A stretch of DNA of 64,000 bases, taken from contig CAZCZL010000002.1 in NCBI GenBank assembly GCA_964503315.1, positions 62,001 through 126,000 on the forward strand, given 5' to 3'. Shown piece after piece: positions 24,578-32,799 of this stretch; position 1 is the stretch's first letter; each line of letters opens with the position of its first letter. Source of the stretch: FEB-12 sp964503315. Lineage in GTDB: Bacteria; Zixibacteria; MSB-5A5; GN15; FEB-12. The notes beneath the pieces were generated by a model. That model was not told the origin of the DNA, did no database searches, and saw only the letters and a list, made by a program, of their open reading frames with translations. Position numbers and translations under genes: made by a program.

Positions 24578-24749
24578 CGATTAGCGACACGACCGCAGCC
24601 ACCACGGCGTACCAGCCGGGCTGCGTTCATCGACTCATCTTCTTCCATCCGGACTGTACCGTCGGCACCTGAATCTCACAGGTTCAGCCGGGATTTCTCC
24701 CAGGTCGCGGGCTTTACCGCCGATCGAGGAATTTCACCTCGCCCTGAAG
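24570..24749 (-). ncRNA. FMN riboswitch (RFN element)
   Basis: The minus strand shows the conserved RFN blocks in order. These are AGGGCGAGGTGAAATTCCTC, CGGCGGTAAAGCCCGCGA, a TGAGATTCAG hairpin, GCCGACGGTACAGTCCGGAT and GGAAGAAGATGAG. The 5' edge CTTCAGGGCGA (24749-24739) is complementary over 11 bases to TCGCCCTGAAG (24580-24570) just before the attenuator. That is the antiterminator logic known for rib leaders. FMN binding should favour the terminator and lower expression of ribD-ribE-ribBA-ribH. An extra hairpin (CGCAGCC/GGCTGCG) lies between the last conserved block and the switching strand. Confidence 0.95.
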
Positions 24750-24762
24750 AATAGTTGTTACC

Positions 24763-24790
24763 AATATATCGACTTCGCGGGCAAAGGCAA
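24763..24790 (-). promoter_or_regulatory. Sigma70-type promoter of the rib operon
   Basis: On the minus strand TTGCCT (24790-24785), 16 nt, TATATT (24768-24763). Transcription would start near 24756, a few bases before the aptamer. Confidence 0.55.
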
Positions 24791-24828
24791 TTGAATTGTA
24801 TTTTGGGAAAACTTGGGGGACAACGTAG

Positions 24829-25218
24829 CTAGTGTGTTACTCTACATAGTCGCTGTAATTCGCTGATTCTAAACGGTTTATCGATGACACCAACGATCTC
24901 GGCCGAATCGCGCTCGGTCTGCGTTATCCTCGCTCCATAACCTGTGACAACTATAACCGGAAGGCCCGGCTGAATCTTATGTGCTTCGACAGCCAGTTCA
25001 ATTCCTGACATTCCGGGCATGCCAAGATCGGTAATCAGCAGGTCATAATGGCGAGCCTTGATGCGTTCAAATGCTTCAAAACCATCGTCCGCGGTAGAGA
25101 CTTCATGGTCATCGAGCTGGAGAATATCGCTGACCGCGCCAAGCACGCGTGGGTCGTCATCGACCACGAGAATACACAAATGACCGGAGAGTCCTCTCCT
25201 GTCGGCATTCTCAGGCAT
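24829..25218 (-). CDS. Single-domain response regulator (receiver only)
   Basis: This protein of about 129 residues is a stand-alone CheY-type receiver. Acidic pocket residues are in LVVDDDP, the phospho-acceptor is D64 in LLITDLGMPG, the switch Thr is in VVTGYG, and the conserved Lys is in VIDKPF. No output domain follows. Start candidates are ATG 25218 (AAAGG 9 nt upstream), ATG 25224 and 25248; all overlap the preceding GAF gene. It is the third gene of an operon with two GAF proteins, so it probably takes or delivers phosphate within a multi-component pathway. The partner kinase is not evident. Confidence 0.88.
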   Translation of the reverse strand: MPENADRRGLSGHLCILVVDDDPRVLGAVSDILQLDDHEVSTADDGFEAFERIKARHYDLLITDLGMPGMSGIELAVEAHKIQPGLPVIVVTGYGARITQTERDSAEIVGVIDKPFRISELQRLCRVTH

Positions 25219-26614
25219 GAGCATCGACCTTTTCAGGATTCGCCTCAAAGTACTTACGGGCTTTGTCCATCTGCATCCATAAGCTGATGTACGAGGCTAC
25301 CGATTCGAGCAGTTCCGATTCGGCCGCGAGATAATCTCCGGCGCTCGGCGCACTGAAAACGGCGATACCAGCCACCCCGTTGGGTGTAGTAATCGGGGCG
25401 TAGTACTCTGATAGAATGTGATGGATATACCGCTCTTTGGCGATGCTGTCCGACAGAAGTCCGCTGCGGACATCTTCAACCACATACGGCTTGCCGTTAA
25501 GCAATTGTTCTCGAATGGACGCAGGTATAGTTAACTCGAGCCTCGCGATCTCGGTTTCGCCATCCTGCTTTCGCTGGATCATCAGGCCGCATGGATCTGC
25601 CTGCGAATCGACACGGCAGAGCACAGCCAGTCGAGAAAGAGATATCTGCTGCGAGAGCCATCCCCACGTTTCGGTAAGAAGCTGTTCAAGTGAGAGATCA
25701 GTTATTCCCGTGCGGGCAAGCCGGGTAAAACTTCGTATCAATTCGCCGCCGGACGCGAATTGATATTCCTGCAGTCCACTGACCAACCGAGCATACTCTT
25801 TCAATTTGATCGCTTGAGAGCGGCTGATCGCCCCCGGTCCGGACATCAATATGAACTGCTTGTTGCGCGGTGACAGCATCCCCTCGTGGACAAACAGGAA
25901 GTCGGGCATAACGTCCAAAAAGGTCGGATAGTCACCCAGCGTATCCGCCGGAAGGAAATTCTCCTGTCGGTAGACTGACTCCAACATCCGCATCGCGGCC
26001 TCAGGATAGAATTGACGCTGCAGACGGAACCAGCGGCTAACATCGCCAATAGCAAGGTTCAGCCAATAGGTTCCTTGACATTCGGTGTAAAGCCCGGCGC
26101 AACTCCGCGACCAATTGTTGGTCAAGAGAGACAACGCGCGCTTCATGAAAAGCTGAGGAGAGTCACCTCCTCGGAAGAGTTCACGTACAAAAGTGCCGCA
26201 CCGTTCTCTGACAAGGTCAGCCGAATCTGCCAGTTGTTCCGCACACCAGGACTGGATTGTGCCGAGTTCAGAAGCATCGAATTCAGGTAGTTGTGCCGTC
26301 TCCGAGGATATCACTGCGACGACCTCTCCTCTGTAGATGAGCGGGAAGACCGGCCGGTCATCGCACAAAAGTGGTTCCGCCCAGACGATGCCGACACGGT
26401 CGGCGCGCGGATCGCTCTGGTCGGTGATAACTTGAAGGTAGTGCGAGGGGATGTACAGCCAGGTGGCGTTGAAGTGATGCTCGCCTGATCGCTCGACACG
26501 TTCGAAGAGCTGGGGGAATCCGGTTCCGGCGTACAACACGCGGCCGTGGCGGGAGAGAATCTCCGCCAACCAGTCAGTCTTCCGGATCTCGCTCTGTTCA
26601 GTCGTCGAGAACAT
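25211..26614 (-). CDS. GAF-domain signalling protein without visible output domain
   Basis: This 467-residue soluble protein starts at ATG 26614, with GAGG 6 nt upstream; GTG 26626 is an alternative. The C-terminal third (about 290-460) looks like a GAF sensor domain (SLEQLLTETWGWLSQQISLS, then KPYVVEDVRSGLLSDSI and YYAPITTPNGVAGIAVFSAP). The N-terminal half holds another alpha/beta sensor-like region (FPLIYRGEVVAVISSETA, in GAF style). No kinase, cyclase or DNA-binding motif is seen. It overlaps both neighbours by a few bases to some tens of bases, indicating co-translation. Assignment as GAF is by pattern and is moderate. Confidence 0.65.
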   Translation of the reverse strand: MFSTTEQSEIRKTDWLAEILSRHGRVLYAGTGFPQLFERVERSGEHHFNATWLYIPSHYLQVITDQSDPRADRVGIVWAEPLLCDDRPVFPLIYRGEVVAVISSETAQLPEFDASELGTIQSWCAEQLADSADLVRERCGTFVRELFRGGDSPQLFMKRALSLLTNNWSRSCAGLYTECQGTYWLNLAIGDVSRWFRLQRQFYPEAAMRMLESVYRQENFLPADTLGDYPTFLDVMPDFLFVHEGMLSPRNKQFILMSGPGAISRSQAIKLKEYARLVSGLQEYQFASGGELIRSFTRLARTGITDLSLEQLLTETWGWLSQQISLSRLAVLCRVDSQADPCGLMIQRKQDGETEIARLELTIPASIREQLLNGKPYVVEDVRSGLLSDSIAKERYIHHILSEYYAPITTPNGVAGIAVFSAPSAGDYLAAESELLESVASYISLWMQMDKARKYFEANPEKVDAHA

Positions 26615-28598
26615 TCTCTTCCTCACGTTCCCGCACCGATGTATCTGTTGAACCGTTGGTCAGGTAATCGTTGATGCGCCGCGCGGAGCTGTCGATGATG
26701 CCGAGATAGTGCTCAACCTGGCTACCGGAAGTCTCCCCTTTGCGGATCAATTCAAGCGAACCGAGTATGCCCGACAGCGAAGATTTCATGCGGCTGCGGA
26801 GTTGCCGATCGCTGTTCCGCGTGATACTCCACCCGCTCCAGTTTTGGGATTGACGGTCGAGGGACAAGACCATCCCCACCAACTGGGCTACCAGGGTGAC
26901 AAACTGACGCTCTTCACGACTGTATCTGAGGCGACCGTGGCCGGTCCCCGAGGCGATACTGACCGTTCCGATCACACCTTTCTCAGAAGGAATAGGCACG
27001 ATAGCGACCGCTCCCAGCGGCGATGTCAGAACGGCCTGTGCTTCAGCGACAGAGATCATCAGGTCAGCGCGCGATGCATTGAGCCATTTAGGAATGCCGC
27101 TCGCGATGACTTCCTCGTGTATGCGAAGATGACTGCGCAACACGGTTAGTTCTTCTGCTATCGGCAGGACATCTTTGGCATACGCTACCCCGACTGTCTT
27201 GAAGAATGTCGGACTTTGGTCCGCCGAAATGAGTCGTACAACATCGACCTTGAGTTCGTGCTGAAGCAGACGCGCGATGGCGCTGCCGACCGCCTCAAGA
27301 TCATGATTGGTCAATTCCCTATTGAGGATTCTCTGGATCCTTCCTATCCGCCGGTCCAGACGCAATCGAGACTGACGTCCCCAGAGTTCGGAGAAGAGGT
27401 CGCTCGTCAACGGAGCAAGGAACTCCAGGCCGGATAGATCTTCCATCATTGGGTGTCGATGTGCTGACGCGAGCATGAGGATCATCGCGCCGCGGGATGT
27501 TCGGCGGCAGGTCACTGCCACGGCTGACAGCATGTTCCCGGGAAGGCCGAAGGCGGACGTATCTTCAATCGGATTCGCGACACGAATGGCGGTCCGATCG
27601 GCATCAACCAGTTGCTCTGCCAGGCCGGAAGGGATCGGGAGCCCCTTCTCCGTGAGCATAGCGCCGGTGGCCCCGATGGATTGGCGAGTCATGCGGTTCG
27701 TGTGGCGCTGAATGAAGCAGAGGGACACGAGATCTATGTCGAAGCGACTCCTGACCTTGTTCATGATCAACGCCGAAAGTCTGGCCGCACTGTCGGCCCT
27801 GCGTGATTCGAGACGCAGTTCCCGCTCCAATCGGCCATTTGCCTGATATGCATCAATACGATCGTTCAGCATCTCCATCTCCAGACGGTGGGCGAGTATC
27901 TCGCCTACGACCGCAATGTTCGTGCGGTCATTGGGGGATAAAGGCTGTTCAAGCTGCAAGGCGATGACGGCTTCTAACGATCCATTGTAGCGAATTGGAA
28001 GAACCAGAGAGTTGTGCGGTTCGGAGTGACTTATCATCCTGGCGACTTCGTCCGCCTGCATATCTGACGGAAAGAGCGTGTCAACCGTATTGGTAGATGA
28101 GTCTAACCTTGCGAAAGTTTCGGTTCCGGGGAATCGCCGATAAGCCGCGCGACAGGTCGCTCCGTAGGTTGACGCGAGGTGATCGGCAGAGGTCGACAGA
28201 AGAATGTTGAGTCGTGGTTCGACAGCAAGCAGCCGCTCCACAGTGCGAATGAGTTCAAGCCCAACTATCCTGGTATTACGCGATCTGCGAGCGGCGACGG
28301 CATCGACAGTGAGAGTCGAGAGGCCGCTGACAATAAGTCCACAACCGGCAGTAATAGCCGACCAGAAGATCAAGCGATAAAAAATGTGGTCAGAGACAAA
28401 CGGCAGATTCGAGAGCAATCCGCCATTGTGGTAGAGGCGAAGGACAACGGCCAATGCGAGGAATCCAAGACCAGAACTGACGAAGTGATATGCGTGATCA
28501 TTCACTTTGAAAAACGTCTGTCGTAAGCGAACGACAATTACTAATCCCGCAACTAGTCCAAGTGGAAGAATCCAGTCCAGAATGAGGCTACCCAGCAT
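26598..28598 (-). CDS. Membrane GAF protein with degenerate histidine-kinase-like tail
   Basis: This 666-residue protein starts at ATG 28598, with AGGGA at 7 nt. Three membrane helices lie in the first ~100 residues (WILPLGLVAGLVIVV; GLGFLALAVVLRLYH; LIFWSAITAGCGLIVSGL). Two or three GAF-type domains follow, one near 120-240 and one near 430-600 (GAVAIVPIPSEKGVIGTVSI). The end (about 605-650, RQLRSRMKSSLSGILGSLEL) resembles the dimerisation helices of a histidine kinase, but the expected His is replaced and no HATPase domain exists. It cannot autophosphorylate by the normal mechanism. It heads the operon GAF-GAF-receiver. Confidence 0.7.
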   Translation of the reverse strand: MLGSLILDWILPLGLVAGLVIVVRLRQTFFKVNDHAYHFVSSGLGFLALAVVLRLYHNGGLLSNLPFVSDHIFYRLIFWSAITAGCGLIVSGLSTLTVDAVAARRSRNTRIVGLELIRTVERLLAVEPRLNILLSTSADHLASTYGATCRAAYRRFPGTETFARLDSSTNTVDTLFPSDMQADEVARMISHSEPHNSLVLPIRYNGSLEAVIALQLEQPLSPNDRTNIAVVGEILAHRLEMEMLNDRIDAYQANGRLERELRLESRRADSAARLSALIMNKVRSRFDIDLVSLCFIQRHTNRMTRQSIGATGAMLTEKGLPIPSGLAEQLVDADRTAIRVANPIEDTSAFGLPGNMLSAVAVTCRRTSRGAMILMLASAHRHPMMEDLSGLEFLAPLTSDLFSELWGRQSRLRLDRRIGRIQRILNRELTNHDLEAVGSAIARLLQHELKVDVVRLISADQSPTFFKTVGVAYAKDVLPIAEELTVLRSHLRIHEEVIASGIPKWLNASRADLMISVAEAQAVLTSPLGAVAIVPIPSEKGVIGTVSIASGTGHGRLRYSREERQFVTLVAQLVGMVLSLDRQSQNWSGWSITRNSDRQLRSRMKSSLSGILGSLELIRKGETSGSQVEHYLGIIDSSARRINDYLTNGSTDTSVREREEENVLDD

Positions 28599-28693
28599 TG
28601 CTCGTCCCTTCGTAAGCCATTACCATCTGTGAAATTATCGGCAACCCGGCGAATCTGCTTAGGGGCTGGGGCGAACTTGGCAACTCCCCCGAC

Positions 28694-28711
28694 TATGGGG
28701 AGCTCCCCATA
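28694..28711. promoter_or_regulatory. Perfect 18-bp palindrome between divergent genes
   Basis: TATGGGGAGCTCCCCATA is a perfect inverted repeat. It sits 96 bp upstream of the GAF operon start (28598) and 160 bp upstream of the lipoprotein start (28872). It is a strong candidate operator for one or both. The rest of the 273-bp gap shows no gene. Confidence 0.55.
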
Positions 28712-28871
28712 CTTTTGGGCGCGTTTTTTCGACGAGCATTTCGATGGTATTCGGGCGCAAGTAGAGAGGATAACGACTTAGCCGGCCGGTCCGATAGCGG
28801 CACCGAACTTGCCTATCTCCTGCTCGCGAACATGTTTCTAACTCTTCATCCGACCAAGGAGGAGCAGTCCC

Positions 28872-29600
28872 ATGAAGAACCGTCTCTTATTGCTTTTCGT
28901 GACCCTACTAGGGCTTTGTTTCACCAGTTGTTCAGATAATGATATTATGGCGCCCGCCTCCGACCAATCCGTTGATCGCAGCGCCATCACCTTCTACTTC
29001 CCGGTTGATCCGGGATACACTAGCAGGTATGAGGTACGTGATTCAGACGGACGGATCACTTCAACAACCTTCCGAGTCGGTGAGAACGTGCCGTTCTCGC
29101 AAGCCACGGCTACCCTGTGGTTCTATGAAACAGCCAGCGGCTACGACACGAGTTACATAGTGGTGAATGGCTCGAGCCTCTACCTGTACGAAGGGGTCAA
29201 CTCTGCGGGCGAGCGGATCCTGCAAGGGCCGATCAATCCCGGTGCCAAATGGACCCGCTATCCGTCCAACGACGTAACCGATACGGTTTCGATTGTGACC
29301 GGCGAAACTGATCTTGGTGACATTCTGACTGAGGATGACGGCGGGAACGGCGGCGCCGCGACCAAGGTCTTCCCCATCACCGGCAGCAACGAACTTCGCG
29401 TGGCCGCAGTGGAAACGATAGTGTTGAGTAATGGGGATACGTACGCTGGTTCGGCAAGAATTGTGAACGAACTCTCGGATGGGTCGACCAACCAGTATTG
29501 GTTTGCACCGGGGTATGGCCTGGTCCGCTATGTGATCGGCTCCACAGCCACCTATCCGAATGGCCGCCAGTATGGCGAATTGGTCAGCTTTTCGCGATAG
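28872..29600 (+). CDS. Putative lipoprotein of unknown function
   Basis: This 242-residue protein starts at ATG 28872, with AAGGAGG upstream. The lipobox FTSC is at residues 17-20 (signal MKNRLLLLFVTLLGLCFTSC), so it is lipid-anchored after cleavage. The mature part is rich in beta strands and aromatic residues (PVDPGYTSRYEVRDSDGRIT; SNQYWFAPGYGLVRYVIG-like end). I do not recognise a domain; it resembles small 'lipocalin-like' beta lipoproteins only in a general way. It is isolated on the plus strand, followed by its own terminator, and divergent from the GAF operon. Confidence 0.75.
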   Translation: MKNRLLLLFVTLLGLCFTSCSDNDIMAPASDQSVDRSAITFYFPVDPGYTSRYEVRDSDGRITSTTFRVGENVPFSQATATLWFYETASGYDTSYIVVNGSSLYLYEGVNSAGERILQGPINPGAKWTRYPSNDVTDTVSIVTGETDLGDILTEDDGGNGGAATKVFPITGSNELRVAAVETIVLSNGDTYAGSARIVNELSDGSTNQYWFAPGYGLVRYVIGSTATYPNGRQYGELVSFSR

Positions 29601-29629
29601 ATCACACCAAGCAGAGTCTGGAGATATTA

Positions 29630-29656
29630 GAGCCGGGTACTCCCGGCTCTTTCATT
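29630..29656 (+). terminator. Rho-independent terminator of the lipoprotein gene
   Basis: GAGCCGGG pairs with CCCGGCTC around TACT, followed by TTTCATTT. It touches the end of the convergent rnhC gene. Confidence 0.8.
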
Positions 29657-30299
29657 TCAGTGAAGCCGCGCGGGCGGTCGCGCGGACGTAGTTTTTGAAG
29701 TGGTGCTTGGCGAATTGCTCGAGCGCCGGTACCCCTAATCTTCGCACCAACTCTCCCCCAGCTGTGTCTACTTGTGGACCCGCTCCCTTAGGGAGTGTCA
29801 TCCCTGCCTGCTGCGAAAGGATTTCCATCTGGCGAACGAATTCAGCCCTGGCACAGATCGATGCCGCACCAACCTGCGGAATCGATTCAGCGCGAACTGT
29901 CTGTTCAAGCTCTACGTGACAGCCACGTTCCAAAAGAGCTCTCTCAATCAGTTCAGGTTTACCGAACTGGTCTGAAATAGCTTTGTCAGCCGGTCGCTGC
30001 GCAAGCAGATGTTGTATGACCTCAGCGTGCCCCTGGGCCAGGAGGATGTTCAGATTCCTGATACGGCGATAAAGCGGGTTGTATTCTGAGGGGAGAATGA
30101 CGCGCACCGCGTAAGGAAAATTGCTGCGAAGTTGTTCGTCGATGGACAGAAGCTTTTTGTCGGCGATCTGCTTGGAGTCGCGCACGCCGAGCGACCTGAG
30201 ACGCGCGAGGTCATCATCGGACGCCAAAAGGGCCGCTATGACCAGCGGCCCAAAGAAATCACCTTTTCCCGATTCATCGACTCCGATTATGATCGGCAA
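29652..30299 (-). CDS. rnhC: Ribonuclease HIII-type enzyme
   Basis: This 215-residue enzyme would cleave RNA in RNA-DNA hybrids. The N-terminus has the HIII signature GVDESGKGDFFGPLVIAA, with Asp and Glu of the active site. LGVRDSKQIADKKL carries the second Asp, and AASICARAEFVRQME is the conserved substrate loop. It is about 90 residues shorter than typical RNase HIII because the N-terminal TBP-like substrate-binding domain is absent, so an HII-like short form is the alternative. It follows efp by 11 bp at the end of the heat-shock run. Confidence 0.85.
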   Translation of the reverse strand: MPIIIGVDESGKGDFFGPLVIAALLASDDDLARLRSLGVRDSKQIADKKLLSIDEQLRSNFPYAVRVILPSEYNPLYRRIRNLNILLAQGHAEVIQHLLAQRPADKAISDQFGKPELIERALLERGCHVELEQTVRAESIPQVGAASICARAEFVRQMEILSQQAGMTLPKGAGPQVDTAGGELVRRLGVPALEQFAKHHFKNYVRATARAASLK

Positions 30300-30310
30300 G
30301 AGATCGCCCC

Positions 30311-30868
30311 CTATGCTCTTTCGAGATACTCGCCGCTGCGGGTGTCGACGCGAACCATATCCCCTTCCTTGACAAACGGGGGGACTCTGACCTGCAGGCC
30401 GGTACTCAGCTTGGCAGGCTTGGTCACGTTGCTCACTGTGTCTCCGCGGACAACCGGCTCGGTTTCGGTCACCTGAAGCGTGACAGCCGCGGGGAGTTCA
30501 ACCGAGATGGGAGCGTTATCGAGGAACAGAACCTGATACTCGGAGTTTTCGATGAGATACCATTTGGCATCGCCGAGCTTCTCGATCGGCACTGTGATCT
30601 GTTCAAAGTTCTGAACATCCATAAACGTGCACTCGCCGACTGATTCGTACAGGTACTGCATGCGGCGGTTTTCGAGATCTGGAGGCTTGAAAACATCGTT
30701 CGATGAAAAGACCTTCTCGATAACCGAGCCGGTCTTGATATGTTTAAGTTTGGTGCGGATGTTCGCTTTGCCGCGACCCATCTTGAAGTGTTGATACTCA
30801 ACCACATAGTACGGCTGATCGTCTACGATAATAGGCAATCCCCGTCTAAAATCAGAAACCGTGTACAT
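30311..30868 (-). CDS. efp: Elongation factor P
   Basis: This 185-residue protein relieves ribosome stalling at polyproline stretches. It has the three beta-barrel domains of EF-P: KOW-like (1-62), OB (63-128, GECTFMDVQNFEQITVPIEK) and a C-terminal OB (129-185, GLQVRVPPFVKEGDMVRVDT). The loop that reaches the peptidyl-transferase centre reads K29-M30-G31-R32-G33-K34. The tip residue is Arg, as in EarP-dependent EF-P, and not the Lys of E. coli. The preceding residue is Met where Pro is common. No earP, epmA or ymfI-like gene lies in the window. Confidence 0.95.
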   Translation of the reverse strand: MYTVSDFRRGLPIIVDDQPYYVVEYQHFKMGRGKANIRTKLKHIKTGSVIEKVFSSNDVFKPPDLENRRMQYLYESVGECTFMDVQNFEQITVPIEKLGDAKWYLIENSEYQVLFLDNAPISVELPAAVTLQVTETEPVVRGDTVSNVTKPAKLSTGLQVRVPPFVKEGDMVRVDTRSGEYLERA

Positions 30869-30936
30869 GCATCCTCCTGCAAAAGTGCGGCCAATATAAC
30901 GATTCCGGCCGATTTCCCAAGCACTTTCTGCAGGCG

Positions 30937-32757
30937 TCAGCAGGTAGGTTCGAGGACCCCCGATGATTCAGGAAGTTGGATAAGAATGGTTGTCCCTCGC
31001 CCTTCGACAGATTCGACGGTCAGGCTTCCCCCGTGCAAACTGACTATGCGGCTCGCCAACGGCAGGCCCAAGCCGGTTCCACTTGGCCTGGAAGAATAGA
31101 AGGGCGTAAAGATTTTGTCGAGCTTGTCTTCCGCTATGCCACAGCCATAGTCAGTAATGCGGACTGCCACAGTCCCTTTTTCTGATCGTACAGATACGGT
31201 TACTATTCCCTCGCGACCGTCGTATGACTGGACGGCGTTGTCGATCAGATTTCCGATCACCTGCTTGATCAACAACGGGTCGGCCTCGACCGAGATTTCG
31301 GGACCATCCATCTCTATTCGAATATGGCGAAGATCCTCGCGCGCGCGATATGATGCCGCGATCTCATTGAGCATCTCACGTAAGGAGAATCTTTGCGGCT
31401 GCGGGTTGAGGGGGCGGGCGAAGGCCAGGAATTTGGAGACCAAGTCTTCGGCTTCGCGGGCTTCCTTGAGCAGCGATTCGGCCATTTCGACGGTCTGATC
31501 CAGCTTGAGGAGGCGGCGTTTCAGCAGATTCCCGAAGCCACCAATCGCCCCAAGTGAGTTACGAATTTGGTGCGCTAATCCAGCCGCCATTTCACCGAGG
31601 GCGGCAAGGCGGCTGTTCTGCTCCACCTGCTTGCGCAGATGCGTCAACTCGGTCAAATCGTTCAGCGTGACCGACAGTCCGAGTATCTTTCCTTCGGAGT
31701 TCCGGACCACGGAGATAGATGTCCCGAGAACAAGTTCCCGGCCGCTGGGGAGGAGATGTGATATCTCCCGATAACCGATCCCGGATCTCTTGTTGAGTGC
31801 AGATTCAACTGCCTGAGCCAGTACGGTCCTCTGACCGATCATAGCGGAATAGTGCCTGTCGACGGAGACATCGGCAAAATCCAAGAGCCGGACTGCCGAC
31901 GAATTGACCGCCTTGACATTGCCCGAGATGTCCAGTGAGATGATGCCGGAATCAATTGACGACATCAGATATTCATTGAATTGTTCAAGTGAGTCGGCCC
32001 GCTGCTGAATCGCGGCGTTCAGTCTGGTCAGCTCGGCTTCTTTGTCGCGCAATTCCCGGATAACTTCGCGATACTCTTCAACCACAGCATCTGCCTCGTG
32101 GTCAAGTCCGTTTACCTCTCGTCCAGCCAACTGAGCCTGCTCACGAATTCGACGGAAGGGGCGGAAGATGAACCGTGAAAGCACGACATAGCCCAGCGCG
32201 GCAAGGAAAGTGACTCCGGCCCCAACCCACAGAACGACGCGGCTGCCGTCCTGCAAATACGCAAGTTCAGGATGATATATCGAAACTACCGCAAGCCTGG
32301 TCTGAGCGGCACCAGGCAGACCGGTCACCATGAAGAACTCCTGGTCATCGCCACGCATCAGCTTGTTTGGTTCGGCGCGAAGGAGCCGGTCAATGATATC
32401 CGGCGCCTGAGTAACGGGCAACTGAGTCAGAATCGAACGGAGCCAGAGGACCTGGGCAGCAGGGGTTGAGTCTACCGGTTGATTGGGAACAATTGTCAGC
32501 CCGCTCAACTCGTACTGGCGTACCAGTTGACGACGCGCCGAGTCGGGAAGTTGGACATAGTCATTTTCCTGAATGGTCCGTGTAGCGGCAACTACCGCGG
32601 TCCGGAGACGATCGGTGGTTTCCTCCTGTAAGCGCATCCGGGCGTTGTAAAGCACCAGGTTGGAAGCTACGCTCAACAGCAGCAGCACCAGAACAATACT
32701 CAGCAGACCGAGGTGAACCTCGGACTCAAAGCGATATTTAGCTTTACCCAAAGGCAT
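30937..32757 (-). CDS. Membrane sensor histidine kinase with PAS domain (NtrB-like core)
   Basis: This 606-residue kinase has transmembrane helices at about 16-38 and 177-198 that enclose a periplasmic sensor region. A coiled stretch (RELRDKEAELTRLNAAIQQR) leads to a PAS domain (about 255-370). The H-box is AAGLAHQIRNSLGAIGGF (phospho-acceptor His in the HQIRN motif). The ATPase part has N (IGNLIDNAVQSY), G1 (DYGCGI) and G2 (GTGLGL) boxes. The core is of the NtrB/ZraS type that pairs with sigma54 activators; the regulator encoded at 43305-44654 is a possible but unlinked partner. It lies 42 bp after pilD in the same run. Confidence 0.9.
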   Translation of the reverse strand: MPLGKAKYRFESEVHLGLLSIVLVLLLLSVASNLVLYNARMRLQEETTDRLRTAVVAATRTIQENDYVQLPDSARRQLVRQYELSGLTIVPNQPVDSTPAAQVLWLRSILTQLPVTQAPDIIDRLLRAEPNKLMRGDDQEFFMVTGLPGAAQTRLAVVSIYHPELAYLQDGSRVVLWVGAGVTFLAALGYVVLSRFIFRPFRRIREQAQLAGREVNGLDHEADAVVEEYREVIRELRDKEAELTRLNAAIQQRADSLEQFNEYLMSSIDSGIISLDISGNVKAVNSSAVRLLDFADVSVDRHYSAMIGQRTVLAQAVESALNKRSGIGYREISHLLPSGRELVLGTSISVVRNSEGKILGLSVTLNDLTELTHLRKQVEQNSRLAALGEMAAGLAHQIRNSLGAIGGFGNLLKRRLLKLDQTVEMAESLLKEAREAEDLVSKFLAFARPLNPQPQRFSLREMLNEIAASYRAREDLRHIRIEMDGPEISVEADPLLIKQVIGNLIDNAVQSYDGREGIVTVSVRSEKGTVAVRITDYGCGIAEDKLDKIFTPFYSSRPSGTGLGLPLASRIVSLHGGSLTVESVEGRGTTILIQLPESSGVLEPTC

Positions 32758-32799
32758 AGCTCTAATATCGGCGGGAGAAGGAGGGGGAAAAAGAAAAGG

